The translations under genes and the position numbers were made by a program. Positions 9,050-17,793 of a stretch of DNA of 64,000 nt are shown piece after piece. This DNA is from Desulfovibrio inopinatus DSM 10711 (GTDB lineage: Bacteria; Desulfobacterota; Desulfovibrionia; Desulfovibrionales; Desulfovibrionaceae): NCBI RefSeq assembly GCF_000429305.1, contig NZ_AUBP01000001.1, positions 434,001 through 498,000 of the forward strand, given 5' to 3'. Within the stretch, counting starts at the first letter, position 1. The number at the start of each line of letters is the position of its first letter. Under the pieces are notes generated by a model, which saw only the letters and a list, made by a program, of their open reading frames with translations, searched no databases and was not told the origin of the DNA.

Positions 9050-9066
9050 TTGGCACGATTCTTCCT
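9050..9066 (+). promoter_or_regulatory. Sigma-54-like promoter before the VPLPA-CTERM gene
   Basis: TTGGCACG-ATTC-TTCCT matches the -24 half of the sigma-54 consensus perfectly and keeps the GG-N10-xC spacing, but the G of the -12 GC is C. The element ends 41 bases before the ATG at 9108. A very similar element with the same kind of -12 deviation precedes the second CTERM gene at 15120. Confidence 0.45.
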
Positions 9067-9107
9067 AAAGAGATGGAGCTCTTTCATTCCAACGAGGAGG
9101 ATATACA

Positions 9108-9662
9108 ATGAAAGTTTTGAAATATGCGTTAGTTGTTTGTTTTGCGTTAACTATGAGTGCCAATACCAGCTGGGCCTCGTTGCTCAAGTTTGATCTTTCC
9201 GACATTACTGTTAATGAATTTTTTGGAATCACTGGTTACTACACCTCGGGGGTTCTGACCCTCGATATGAGTATCTTGGAACAGAATAAAATAGAAATAT
9301 CTGATAATAAAACTGGCTACATGGGTGATGCCAGCATGCTGAATGCTATCAAAATTCGATTTGGTGGAAAGACGATTAAAGATATTGGTGACTCTATTGC
9401 TTCGCCTGGGTGGACCGTTTTTACGACAGATTCCGATAGCCAAGCATCAGATATATCTTATCTGAAAATATTTGGTCCTAGCGATGTTCCATTTCATTTG
9501 TACTATAGTGGTAAAGATAGCTCTTTGTTAAGTGTAAATGACACAGTTGGTTCTTTGTCCGCTAATGTATCAAGTGTCTCTGCAGTACCACTGCCAGCTG
9601 GAGTCTGGTTGTTTGGAAGTGCTATGCTTGGGCTTGTGTCTATTCGGCGGAAAGTTGTGTAA
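9108..9662 (+). CDS. VPLPA-CTERM sorting domain surface protein
   Basis: 184 aa; strong ribosome site CGAGGAGG. A Sec signal peptide (about residues 1-23, ending near TSWA) precedes a beta-rich domain with no recognised enzyme motif. The C-terminus is a textbook exosortase target: VPLPAGVWLFGSAMLGL followed by a basic RRK tail. Such tails are cleaved and processed by an exosortase; the VPLPA variant is the one served by exosortase D, encoded at 37525. The protein is therefore probably exported and attached to, or released with, the extracellular polymer. The gene stands alone with its own promoter-like element and terminator. Confidence 0.85.
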   Translation: MKVLKYALVVCFALTMSANTSWASLLKFDLSDITVNEFFGITGYYTSGVLTLDMSILEQNKIEISDNKTGYMGDASMLNAIKIRFGGKTIKDIGDSIASPGWTVFTTDSDSQASDISYLKIFGPSDVPFHLYYSGKDSSLLSVNDTVGSLSANVSSVSAVPLPAGVWLFGSAMLGLVSIRRKVV

Positions 9663-9709
9663 ATTTGATTGTCATATCATATAATACATCACTATCATTC
9701 TGTTTAGCA

Positions 9710-9750
9710 AGGGGTAGCATGTTGATCGTGTTACCTCTTTTGTGTTTGTA
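9710..9750 (+). terminator. Rho-independent terminator of the VPLPA-CTERM gene
   Basis: An 11-bp stem (9710-9720 with 9730-9740, two G-T pairs) is followed by TTGTGTTTGT. It sits 48 bases after the stop at 9662 and before the promoter at 9859. Confidence 0.55.
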
Positions 9751-9858
9751 TATTTCAATGGTATGTAAATACTCTATTTAAAGAATTATCCTTATTAAAT
9801 TCTTTTATAGGGATGTTCTCAGTTATTCCCTGAGTCTTGTTACAAAAATGTAATGCAA

Positions 9859-9887
9859 TTGACATATCAAGATACAAAGTTTATTTT
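9859..9887 (+). promoter_or_regulatory. Sigma-70-type promoter for the response regulator/kinase operon
   Basis: A perfect -35 TTGACA (9859-9864), a 17-base spacer and a -10 TATTTT (9882-9887) predict transcription from about 9894, giving a leader of roughly 70 bases before the ATG at 9962. Confidence 0.6.
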
Positions 9888-9961
9888 TGTCAAAAATATA
9901 TTTTTATCTGTTTTATAAATTTTTTTGCTTTGAAATTTGTGTCATCCTCTGGAGCAAAACA

Positions 9962-11395
9962 ATGTTCAATGCCCTTATTGTTGATGATGATCCGTTTTTT
10001 CTCGACTATACAGCAAATGTATTAGCTGATTGCGGATATAAGAGTATAAAATCGAAACGATTGGACGAAGGTATTCGAGAAGCGCGAACGGGGGGATTTG
10101 ATATCATCTTTCTTGATGTGAATTTGCCCGACGGGAACGGTCTCCATCGTATTGCTGAGTTCAAGGTTGGCGAGCCATCCGCTGAAGTTGTTATCATTAC
10201 CGGTGACGGAACAATGGATGGTGCCGAGGCCGCTCTAAAGAATGGAGCCTGGGACTATATCCAAAAACCAGCCACGGCCAACTCCATTCGGCTTCTTATC
10301 AAACGTGCCCAGCAATTCCGAAATGCCCGCATTATGGCGGTGAATCAGCGCAAGAACCTCAAGCGTGACTCCATAATTGGTGATAGTCCCGCATTGCGTG
10401 CATGTCTAAGTAAGTTGAATCAGGCCGCCAAGAGTTCCGGTAGCCTTTTGATTACCGGGGAAACAGGCACGGGAAAGGAGTTGTTCGCCAAAGCAGCTCA
10501 CGATAACAGCTCTAGATCAAGCAATAATTTCATCGTTGTTGATTGTACCTGTATTCCGAAAACATTAGCAGAGAGTCTGTTGTTTGGTCATAAAAAAGGC
10601 TCATACACTGATGCCAAGGAAGATAGGGAAGGCTTGTTTGCTCTCGCGGATGGTGGGACGTTGTTTTTGGATGAAATTGGCGATTTACCGCTTGAAGTTC
10701 AAAAAACATTGCTGCGCGTCTTACAAGAACGACGATTTCGTTGTATTGGATCACAACGGGAACGATCAAGTGATTTCAGGCTTATTGCAGCCACAAATCG
10801 TGATCTCGCGACGATGGTTGAGGAAAAACGATTTCGGAAAGATCTCTACTTTCGGCTACAAACTCTCATGATTGAGCTTCCTCCCTTGCGCGAGAGACAA
10901 AATGATATTGAACAAATTGCGGCATTTTATATTCCGCGTATTTGTGAAGACCACAATATTGGGCCGAAAACAATGTCAAATGATTTTCTCGAGGCACTTC
11001 ACTGCTATGATTGGCCCGGTAATATCCGTGAATTCATTAACACATTGTATACAGCGGTGAGTAACGCTTTTGAGGAAAAACAACTCCATCCTTATCATCT
11101 TCCGCTTGATATTCGCGTTAATCTTGTTCAATCAAAGCTTGGCGCCAGTGAACAGGATTTAGAGAAAACCGTTTCAGATGAATTCATTGCATCAGAGCTT
11201 GAATCGTTTGAAACGTTTCCCACATACAAACAAATGCGAGAAACAACTATAGAGCGTACAGAGCACGTATATTTTAAACTCTTGCTTAAGAAATGCAATA
11301 ATGACCTCGTAAAAGCTTGTTCATATTCAGGGCTGTCTCGTGCACGTATCTATGAAATTCTAAAAAAACATCAAATAGATAGAAAATCAATTTAA
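9962..11395 (+). CDS. Sigma-54-dependent response regulator (REC-AAA+-HTH), PrsR/NtrC type
   Basis: 477 aa. The start at 9962 was chosen over an in-frame upstream codon at 9887 because GGAG lies 8 bases upstream and the REC domain starts directly (MFNALIVDDD). REC (1-115) has the acidic pocket D8-D10 and phosphoacceptor D52. The AAA+ domain (about 138-365) has Walker A GETGTGKE and Walker B GGTLFLDEIGDLP. The C-terminal Fis-type helix-turn-helix ends in LVKACSYSGLSRARIYEILK. The loop that normally reads GAFTGA and touches sigma-54 reads GSYTDA (213-218). It is followed one base later by a hybrid kinase, its likely phosphodonor. Its position between two CTERM genes resembles PrsR of PEP-CTERM systems. 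Confidence 0.87.
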   Translation: MFNALIVDDDPFFLDYTANVLADCGYKSIKSKRLDEGIREARTGGFDIIFLDVNLPDGNGLHRIAEFKVGEPSAEVVIITGDGTMDGAEAALKNGAWDYIQKPATANSIRLLIKRAQQFRNARIMAVNQRKNLKRDSIIGDSPALRACLSKLNQAAKSSGSLLITGETGTGKELFAKAAHDNSSRSSNNFIVVDCTCIPKTLAESLLFGHKKGSYTDAKEDREGLFALADGGTLFLDEIGDLPLEVQKTLLRVLQERRFRCIGSQRERSSDFRLIAATNRDLATMVEEKRFRKDLYFRLQTLMIELPPLRERQNDIEQIAAFYIPRICEDHNIGPKTMSNDFLEALHCYDWPGNIREFINTLYTAVSNAFEEKQLHPYHLPLDIRVNLVQSKLGASEQDLEKTVSDEFIASELESFETFPTYKQMRETTIERTEHVYFKLLLKKCNNDLVKACSYSGLSRARIYEILKKHQIDRKSI

Positions 11396-11396
11396 G

Positions 11397-14300
11397 ATGG
11401 ATGCTTCGTACTCTTCCGCTCAGTTGGCAGCTTGGAACCGCAGCTGCAAATCATCTCCAGCAAAAAAAAATCATGCGATCTTGTCACTACGAGATCAAAC
11501 TATTCGTGACAACATTGCATCATTTTGCCGTCACGCAGGATTTGTCGTCAAAACTCTCGATTCATTCGAGGGCTTCAAACAACTACCTCACTGTTCCCAT
11601 GTGTATTTTGTCGACGAGAAGACGCTCCGTGACTTCGAAGAAGCAGGAAAACATGCTTTATGTGATTGTTATATTGTTCTTGTCCTAAATAAAAATGATG
11701 TCTTGCATTCCACGGTGCCTAAGTGGGTTGCCGATATCCTTCAAGCTCCTGTTGATGCAGGCGAAGGGCAATCTTTTTGGAGACGTCTTGCCCTTCGAGA
11801 CGTTTCCTATGCTGATCTCATAGCAACTTTGCCTTTGTCTGAGCCTTGTCCAGAAACCTCGGAATCCGTTGTTTCTCCACGTGCGCAGGAGATTGTTGAT
11901 TCCTCTTCTGATTTTGCGGCGTTGATGCATTTTGATCGGCTTGTTTATTTGAATGCATCGTGTCGAACTCTTCTTGGACATGTTGTGGAAAATAATTCAT
12001 CTGTTTCATTAGATAGTATACTCAGTCACAAGCAAAAGCATTTAGTCTTGCGTGAGTTTGTGAATGCACGCAAAAAGAACAGAATGTCAGGATTCCTTGA
12101 TGTGGAAGTTGTAGATAGAAATAGCAAACGCTGTTCTTTGGATGTGCATTGGCAAAAACTTGAATATGATGGAGGGCTTATACTCTTTCATGCTCGTGAT
12201 GTTTCTTTGGAACGCATGGCATTTGAATCTTTAGTTGATTCAGAAGAAAAGTTTCGTAGTATAGCTCATAATGCACCAATTGGTTTGTATCAGTGTCTTC
12301 CAAATGGAAAGTGTTTGTACGTGAATAAGTCAATGGCAAAAATGAATGGATTTACGTCATCAAATGATTTGTTGTTGTCGTCTCCACGTTGGCAACCGCA
12401 TTGTTTTCGTGATGTCTCTCAAAAAGATTTATTCTTTCAAAAGATAGAAAATTCCGGTTATGTTTATAACTTTGAAGCCCAAACAACAGATTCAGGAGGG
12501 AGAACCGTTTGGACAACACGAAATGTGCATTCTGTTTGTCGTCTCAATGGAGAAGTTCAGTATTATGAAGGTTTTGTAAGCGATATCTTTCACTTGAAAG
12601 AGCTCGAACGATGTATAAAGAAGAGTAGAGATACAATACGGAGCCTTATTGATGCAAGCTATGAGCTTATTATTCTCATGACTCCACAAGGAGATATTGT
12701 TGCATGTAATAAGTCAGCTGCTCGTCGACTGAAAAGTTCTCCTCAAAATGTTATTGGGAAAAATATTTATAAAATTTTACTTCCGCATATTGCATCTCTT
12801 TTTAAAGAAAAAATGAATAAGGCTATGCAGAACGGTTATAGAAATATATTTTTTGCAAAGCTGAAGTATCGTACTTTTAAAGTGACAATGGCTCCTGTTC
12901 ATCAAGAAGGTGAGCGTGCTATTATCGGATGTTATTGCAATGATGTGACTGCGTATGATTCTCTTACAAAGAAATTCATAACATCAATCAGCAAGTATAC
13001 AATGCTTTTTGAAAATGCTGGAGATGTCATTTTTATTCTTGATAAAAACTATAATTTTCTCGACTTGAATCCTTCAGCATGTGAACTTCTTGGATTTACG
13101 AGTAAAGATCTCGTTGGGACTCCCTTTAGCCTCGTTACACGATCAGATTACAATTCAATTTTTAATGCCTCTAAATCAAATAAAATCAATGGTGAAGCTT
13201 CTTCGATTCGAATTGAAATACTCACTGCTGAGAGTGAGGTGATTCCTTTTGAAATCAACTGCAAATGTGTCAGTATTGAGGAAACCGTCTGTTTTATGTG
13301 CATAGGACGTGATATGCGTCCGTGGGATAATGCACAAGCTGCTCTTCTCAAAGCCAAAGAAGCGGCGGAATCTGCAAACAAGGCAAAAAGTGATTTTCTT
13401 TCCAATATCAGCCATGAGCTGAGAACTCCCCTCAGCTCGATTATGGGATTGATTGAAATTTTACTGAATGACAATCCCAAAGAAGAGCAAATCCAGCATC
13501 TTAATAATGTTAAACACGCATCACGAGTTCTTTTTCAGCTCATCAATGGGATATTAGACACTGCACAAATAGAAGCTCGAACATTCCATTTGAAGGAAGA
13601 GCTGGTTGATCTTCATCAAACTATTGAATCTGTATATAACGCACTCTGTGTCAAAGAAATAAGTAATGAGATAGAGTTTTCGTATTTCATTGATAGCGCT
13701 GTGCCGCGGCATTGTCTTTCTGATTCCATGCGTCTGAACCAACTTCTGTATAATTTGTGCGGGAATGCATTGAAGTTCACGATAGAAGGTTCTGTCCATA
13801 TTGCAGCACATATGTTCGATATGAAGAGCATTCCAATCGATGCCGTTGCTGTTTCTGTCCCGATGGAGTCGCTTTCAAAAGAAGATGACTCTATGCAGAT
13901 CCTTTTTACCATTCAAGACACAGGTATTGGAATTTCTCCTCAAGATATTCTGCGAATTTTCGATAAATTTACACGTCTTGAAGATTCTCATAAGCGGGCG
14001 ATTCCCGGAAGCGGGCTTGGGTTGGCTATTTGTCAAGGTATTATATCCCGCATGTCTGGACGCATATGGGTGAAAAGTGCTCCCGACGTTGGCACGACTA
14101 TTTATGTGCAAATTCCGCTTCAACGAACTCAAAATAGCGATATCCCGTTAACCGACTCTCCGCCAAGTGTTTCAACGATAATACATCCCCTTTCTATTCT
14201 TTTAGCTGAAGACAATCCTATCAACCTGGATATGTTGAAGCTGATTCTTGAGCGGAACGGGCATCAGATTGTCACAGCGAGTAATGGTTTTGAAGTTCTT

Positions 14301-14936
14301 TCCGCCGTCAAGCGAAACGATTTTGATCTTATTCTTATGGATATTTATATGCCGCAGATGGATGGTTTGGAGGCATCTCGCACATTACGTCGAGATACTG
14401 ATACCAAGACCGCTTCAATTCCAATTGTTGCGTTGACCGCTCATGCCATGCCTGGGTTCGATAAACGATGCCAAGAAGCAGGCATCAATGCATATTTGTC
14501 AAAACCGATTGCGATCGATCAACTCATGAAGACAATCGTGGATGTTGTACAAGGCGAGAGTATCATTTTTCAGGATGAACCGTCTCGAAGTGTTATTGAT
14601 ATAAAGTATCTTGTTGCTTTGACAGGAGGCAGTGACTCTATGGTCAGACGTATATGTCAAAGCTATCTGACACATGAGGGTGAATATATCAGCGCGGCTG
14701 ACGCAGCAATTGCAAATTATGATATTAATGAGCTGAAGCGTGTTGCGCATTCATTGAAGTCGTCTCTTTCGGCGCTAGGTGCACAACATGGTAAGGATAT
14801 TGCTCTTCAAGTTGAAGAACTGGCCCGTGACGGCGATTTGTCAGGAGCAATCGATCAATTTTTAGAGCTACGCAAGGAAATGGCTCATGTCGCCGCTGCT
14901 ATTCGCAGATATATTCAACAGCCCCTACCTCATTAA
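11397..14936 (+). CDS. Multi-PAS hybrid sensor histidine kinase with REC and HPt domains
   Basis: 1179 aa, starting one base after the regulator's stop. No signal peptide or membrane helix is obvious, so it is probably a soluble sensor. After an unassigned N-terminus come about four PAS-like repeats (roughly 170-660), then HisKA with phospho-acceptor H673 in NISHELRTPLSSIMG, HATPase (about 775-918; DTGIGIS and GSGLGLAICQGI), REC (about 935-1050) with D982 in LILMDIYMPQMDGLEA, and a C-terminal HPt with H1118 in RVAHSLKSSLSALG. The full His-Asp-His chain allows a phosphorelay to the response regulator encoded at 9962. Canonical PEP-CTERM loci use a membrane-bound PrsK kinase instead; this one is a different architecture in the same position. 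Confidence 0.87.
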   Translation: MDASYSSAQLAAWNRSCKSSPAKKNHAILSLRDQTIRDNIASFCRHAGFVVKTLDSFEGFKQLPHCSHVYFVDEKTLRDFEEAGKHALCDCYIVLVLNKNDVLHSTVPKWVADILQAPVDAGEGQSFWRRLALRDVSYADLIATLPLSEPCPETSESVVSPRAQEIVDSSSDFAALMHFDRLVYLNASCRTLLGHVVENNSSVSLDSILSHKQKHLVLREFVNARKKNRMSGFLDVEVVDRNSKRCSLDVHWQKLEYDGGLILFHARDVSLERMAFESLVDSEEKFRSIAHNAPIGLYQCLPNGKCLYVNKSMAKMNGFTSSNDLLLSSPRWQPHCFRDVSQKDLFFQKIENSGYVYNFEAQTTDSGGRTVWTTRNVHSVCRLNGEVQYYEGFVSDIFHLKELERCIKKSRDTIRSLIDASYELIILMTPQGDIVACNKSAARRLKSSPQNVIGKNIYKILLPHIASLFKEKMNKAMQNGYRNIFFAKLKYRTFKVTMAPVHQEGERAIIGCYCNDVTAYDSLTKKFITSISKYTMLFENAGDVIFILDKNYNFLDLNPSACELLGFTSKDLVGTPFSLVTRSDYNSIFNASKSNKINGEASSIRIEILTAESEVIPFEINCKCVSIEETVCFMCIGRDMRPWDNAQAALLKAKEAAESANKAKSDFLSNISHELRTPLSSIMGLIEILLNDNPKEEQIQHLNNVKHASRVLFQLINGILDTAQIEARTFHLKEELVDLHQTIESVYNALCVKEISNEIEFSYFIDSAVPRHCLSDSMRLNQLLYNLCGNALKFTIEGSVHIAAHMFDMKSIPIDAVAVSVPMESLSKEDDSMQILFTIQDTGIGISPQDILRIFDKFTRLEDSHKRAIPGSGLGLAICQGIISRMSGRIWVKSAPDVGTTIYVQIPLQRTQNSDIPLTDSPPSVSTIIHPLSILLAEDNPINLDMLKLILERNGHQIVTASNGFEVLSAVKRNDFDLILMDIYMPQMDGLEASRTLRRDTDTKTASIPIVALTAHAMPGFDKRCQEAGINAYLSKPIAIDQLMKTIVDVVQGESIIFQDEPSRSVIDIKYLVALTGGSDSMVRRICQSYLTHEGEYISAADAAIANYDINELKRVAHSLKSSLSALGAQHGKDIALQVEELARDGDLSGAIDQFLELRKEMAHVAAAIRRYIQQPLPH

Positions 14937-15058
14937 GCTGTCCACGTTTTTCGTACTGTTTCCTGGTTCAAACGGTGAGAATGTCATTTCCTTTCGGACA
15001 TGCGTATCCTGTTAAGGAAGATTTTTATGTAACATTTTAAAATACAAAATTTTTTTCT

Positions 15059-15075
15059 TTGGCATGTTTTTTTCA
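15059..15075 (+). promoter_or_regulatory. Sigma-54-like promoter before the second CTERM-type gene
   Basis: TTGGCATG-TTTT-TTTCA keeps the GG-N10-xC framework of sigma-54 promoters, with C to T in the -24 half and T in place of the -12 G. It lies 44 bases before the ATG at 15120, nearly the same distance as at the first CTERM gene. Weaker than the element at 9050. Confidence 0.33.
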
Positions 15076-15119
15076 GAGAAGGAGGTATTTAAATACGTAC
15101 AGCCCTCAGGGAGAGCCTC

Positions 15120-15881
15120 ATGCACGCTCCAAATTCTGCTTTGCAAAATGCGCAATCCAAGTCGACATCTCTTTCACGCCTCTTTAGAAACAAGGTTCTT
15201 TTGTTTGCGTTGGCAGTGCCAATGTGTGTTCTTGTCGGTTCGGGAGCTGCCTTTGGCCTTACAGCCATATTTTCGCCTGATGATGCTCTAAAAGGTGCAG
15301 AGCTTGCGCGAAAATTCCTCATCGATGGTTTTCAGACATCCTCCTCCGACGAATCTCCAATAGCCCCCTTTCATATTGGGGGCTACAGAACTGGGATGGA
15401 TGCGTTTTCCATGGCCTTGTCTCCATCTGCTGGGCAGTCTCTTTCGAGCCAGGCAGATAAATTAAATGCATTGATAGCACAGAATTCCCGAAATGGTGGA
15501 GGTTTTTTTTCTTCTTCCTCAGACTGGACAAATCACGGTTTGTTAGACCCCACACTCAGTTTGGCGAGTCGCAATCAACAAAATTCTCCAGCGAGAAGCA
15601 TTTATTCTGGAGGGGGGAGTAGCGCAGGGGGAGGCTCTACAGGGAACAATACGAATGACGTGGATACCTCATACTTTGACGATTTAAATTTGTTTGATTC
15701 TGAGCCGGTGACAAATGATATTGAAATTACAGATCAAGAGACAGAAACACCGGATACAAGCCCCGTCCCTTTGCCGGGGAGCTTTTTATTGACACTCTTC
15801 CCTCTTTTGGGGGGATGTCTGCTTGCTAAGTTTCAAAGGTGTATTGCTCCTTCGTCACATTCGTCAAAAAACACCATGTAA
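15120..15881 (+). CDS. Exported protein with VPLPG-type CTERM-like segment and extra tail
   Basis: 253 aa; GGGAG precedes the ATG. An N-terminal hydrophobic helix (about residues 25-50, VLLFALAVPMCVLVGSGAAF) acts as a signal or anchor. The middle is low complexity, with a Gly/Ser linker (GGGSSAGGGSTG) and an acidic Thr/Asp-rich stretch. Near the C-terminus VPLPGSFLLTLFPLLGG gives the proline motif plus hydrophobic helix of exosortase substrates. Unlike normal substrates, about 20 residues containing a Cys and Ser/His follow instead of a short basic end. It may be an unusual substrate or a membrane protein. The gene is monocistronic with a sigma-54-like element before it and a terminator after it. 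Confidence 0.6.
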   Translation: MHAPNSALQNAQSKSTSLSRLFRNKVLLFALAVPMCVLVGSGAAFGLTAIFSPDDALKGAELARKFLIDGFQTSSSDESPIAPFHIGGYRTGMDAFSMALSPSAGQSLSSQADKLNALIAQNSRNGGGFFSSSSDWTNHGLLDPTLSLASRNQQNSPARSIYSGGGSSAGGGSTGNNTNDVDTSYFDDLNLFDSEPVTNDIEITDQETETPDTSPVPLPGSFLLTLFPLLGGCLLAKFQRCIAPSSHSSKNTM

Positions 15882-15921
15882 TTTCGGCGAATTGTTCGAA
15901 TTCGAGAGAATTACCACAATG

Positions 15922-15968
15922 AAAGCAGTCGTGCCTTCACCAAAGGGGGGGGCACGACTGCTTTTGTA
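15922..15968 (+). terminator. Strong rho-independent terminator after the VPLPG protein gene
   Basis: A 14-bp perfect stem (15922-15935 with 15951-15964), a 15-base loop and a TTTTG tail. It lies in the 343-bp gap 15882-16224, the remainder of which holds nothing recognisable up to the convergent diguanylate cyclase gene. Confidence 0.75.
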
Positions 15969-16224
15969 GCATGATCATATCGTCATTTTTTTAAAGATTC
16001 TGCATGATTGTTGAAGGACGTATGAGACGTGCTTCGTCAAGATGTATCAGTGGATGGATTCTGAAGAAAGAACATTGCAATACTCGAACATTGATCTCAT
16101 GGTGTACATATTCGGTTTACATCATGCGCGACTTCTTTGTATGTATATCGTAATGGATATAAAATTGTAGAGTCGTGGTATCTCGTAGAGAAAAATGAAA
16201 CCGGAAAAATTGTTGAAATATTCT

Positions 16225-17310
16225 CTAGTGATTAAGAAATGAAGCCCAAAAATATTCAAAATCTGCATCTGAGATATTGTGTGAGTTGAAACGGAATCCA
16301 GTGTATTTTCCTTTTATTCCTGGATATTCAATGTCAGTTCGGACAGCCGTTGCTTCTACCCGGAATATTGTCTTTTTCTTTTGATTATAGAGCGTCGCTA
16401 ATACATTTGTTTGAAGGCTAAATGCAACATCGGAAATCACCCCCATTCCTGTCCGGCTAATATTGTTTGTTACTGCACGTTGAGTGTCAGAATGCGCTCC
16501 ACCTGGTTGAAGAACAAGGGGGATTTGTACTGAGAATCTGGGGTGGTGCCGAAGATCGTTGGCTCTGACGCAGACACGGTTACGGCCAAGTTGTTTTGCT
16601 CGATACAGCGCCAGGTCCGCATCATGAAAGATATTTTCCCAGTATAAGTATGAGGATTTACATGTTGCTACACCAATGCTTAAAGTCAGCTTCCCTTTTT
16701 TAAACTGATGCTTTTCTACGGCTTTCCGCAAACGTTCAGCAACAAATAATACGGCATCAGGTTCGGTATTGGGGCATATTAAAACAAATTCATCTCCTCC
16801 GTAACGAACGAGCCTGTCAATGCGTCGACAACGAGATTGTAAAATATCAGCTGTTTCTTTTAAAACCTCGTCCCCTTCGTGATGACCAAAGTTGTCATTA
16901 TATTCTTTGAAATGATCAATGTCTGCAATAATTAAAGAATAAGGCTTTCCTGATCGTCGACTTCTCTCGACTTCTCTGTTGATCTCCTCTTTAAGAAATC
17001 GTCTATTGCCGCATCCTGTTAATTCGTCTTTTATTGATCCCTCTTGAAGATGACGAAGTTGATTCATTGAAATAATGGCAGGGTGTATAACGAGTTGATG
17101 GATATTGGTACAATAATCACAGACGGCAACGACTGGACCAACTTCGCGGCCTAATTTCTTGCATAAAAATTTTCGATGTTTGATAATTCGCTCTGTGATC
17201 TCTTGTATTTGTTGTTCTTCATATCTGTCTTCGAGCATAAGTGAAACTAAAGCAAGCTCGTCATACTTTTCAAATGTATTGCTATCGATATGTGTATTGG
17301 GAATTATCAT
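16225..17310 (-). CDS. Diguanylate cyclase with C-terminal PilZ domain (GGDEF-PilZ)
   Basis: 361 aa. The N-terminal ~95 residues are an unassigned helical region containing a CDYC pair. The GGDEF domain (about 95-255) has the intact catalytic motif RYGGDEF and, five residues before GGDEF, an RRID inhibitory I-site, so it should make c-di-GMP and be product-inhibited. The C-terminal PilZ domain (about 257-361) has both ligand motifs, RHHPR (RxxxR) and NISRTG (N/DxSxxG). One protein thus makes and binds c-di-GMP. The gene is transcribed against the surrounding exopolysaccharide genes, beside a stand-alone PilZ gene, which points to control of polymer production. Confidence 0.87.
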   Translation of the reverse strand: MIIPNTHIDSNTFEKYDELALVSLMLEDRYEEQQIQEITERIIKHRKFLCKKLGREVGPVVAVCDYCTNIHQLVIHPAIISMNQLRHLQEGSIKDELTGCGNRRFLKEEINREVERSRRSGKPYSLIIADIDHFKEYNDNFGHHEGDEVLKETADILQSRCRRIDRLVRYGGDEFVLICPNTEPDAVLFVAERLRKAVEKHQFKKGKLTLSIGVATCKSSYLYWENIFHDADLALYRAKQLGRNRVCVRANDLRHHPRFSVQIPLVLQPGGAHSDTQRAVTNNISRTGMGVISDVAFSLQTNVLATLYNQKKKTIFRVEATAVRTDIEYPGIKGKYTGFRFNSHNISDADFEYFWASFLNH

Positions 17311-17793
17311 ACGGTATTTCCACTCGTTATGAATTGCATTTGAATCTGAGTTTATTTCAGGTGTTGTGAAATCATATCACTATTGATCGAGTTGTGCTCA
17401 TAATTCAAGTGAATAAGAAAGATTTGTGCCAATTTTAAATATTTATTTAAATCAGTGTGTTGTTTTAAGGTTTAAGACGTATTTTCCATGAAATAAATCA
17501 AAAATAACACAAAATCATAGCTCCAAAGCAGACAATTTCCAGGAATATTGGAATACGTTTTGCTTCTGCAATGTCCATGTTCTCTGGAACAACCGGACGG
17601 CGTCCAAAAATATATGCTATTTTCTTATGAAAAGAACAGAATAGAGACATCATATCGTCTATATGCTGTGTTTTAATATAATGAAATATAATGATATTTT
17701 TGAATTGGCATATAACTTTCATTTTCTAAAAAAGTTCCAGGTCCGTATGAATCAGCACTCACATTCTGTCACTTGAAGCAAAAGGTTGCACCG
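17311..17793 (+). other. Divergent control region between the GGDEF-PilZ and PilZ genes
   Basis: 483 bp, very A+T-rich. It contains TTCCAGGAA (17537-17545) and TTCCAG (17735-17740), the hexamer repeated upstream of the first CTERM gene. A 74-codon minus-strand frame (17498-17722) has no good ribosome site and no recognisable family and is not called. No terminator is visible. Confidence 0.35.

Noticed and set aside
17498-17722. 74-codon minus-strand frame between the GGDEF-PilZ and PilZ genes
   Set aside because: No adequate ribosome site, A+T-rich composition and no recognisable family; treated as intergenic.
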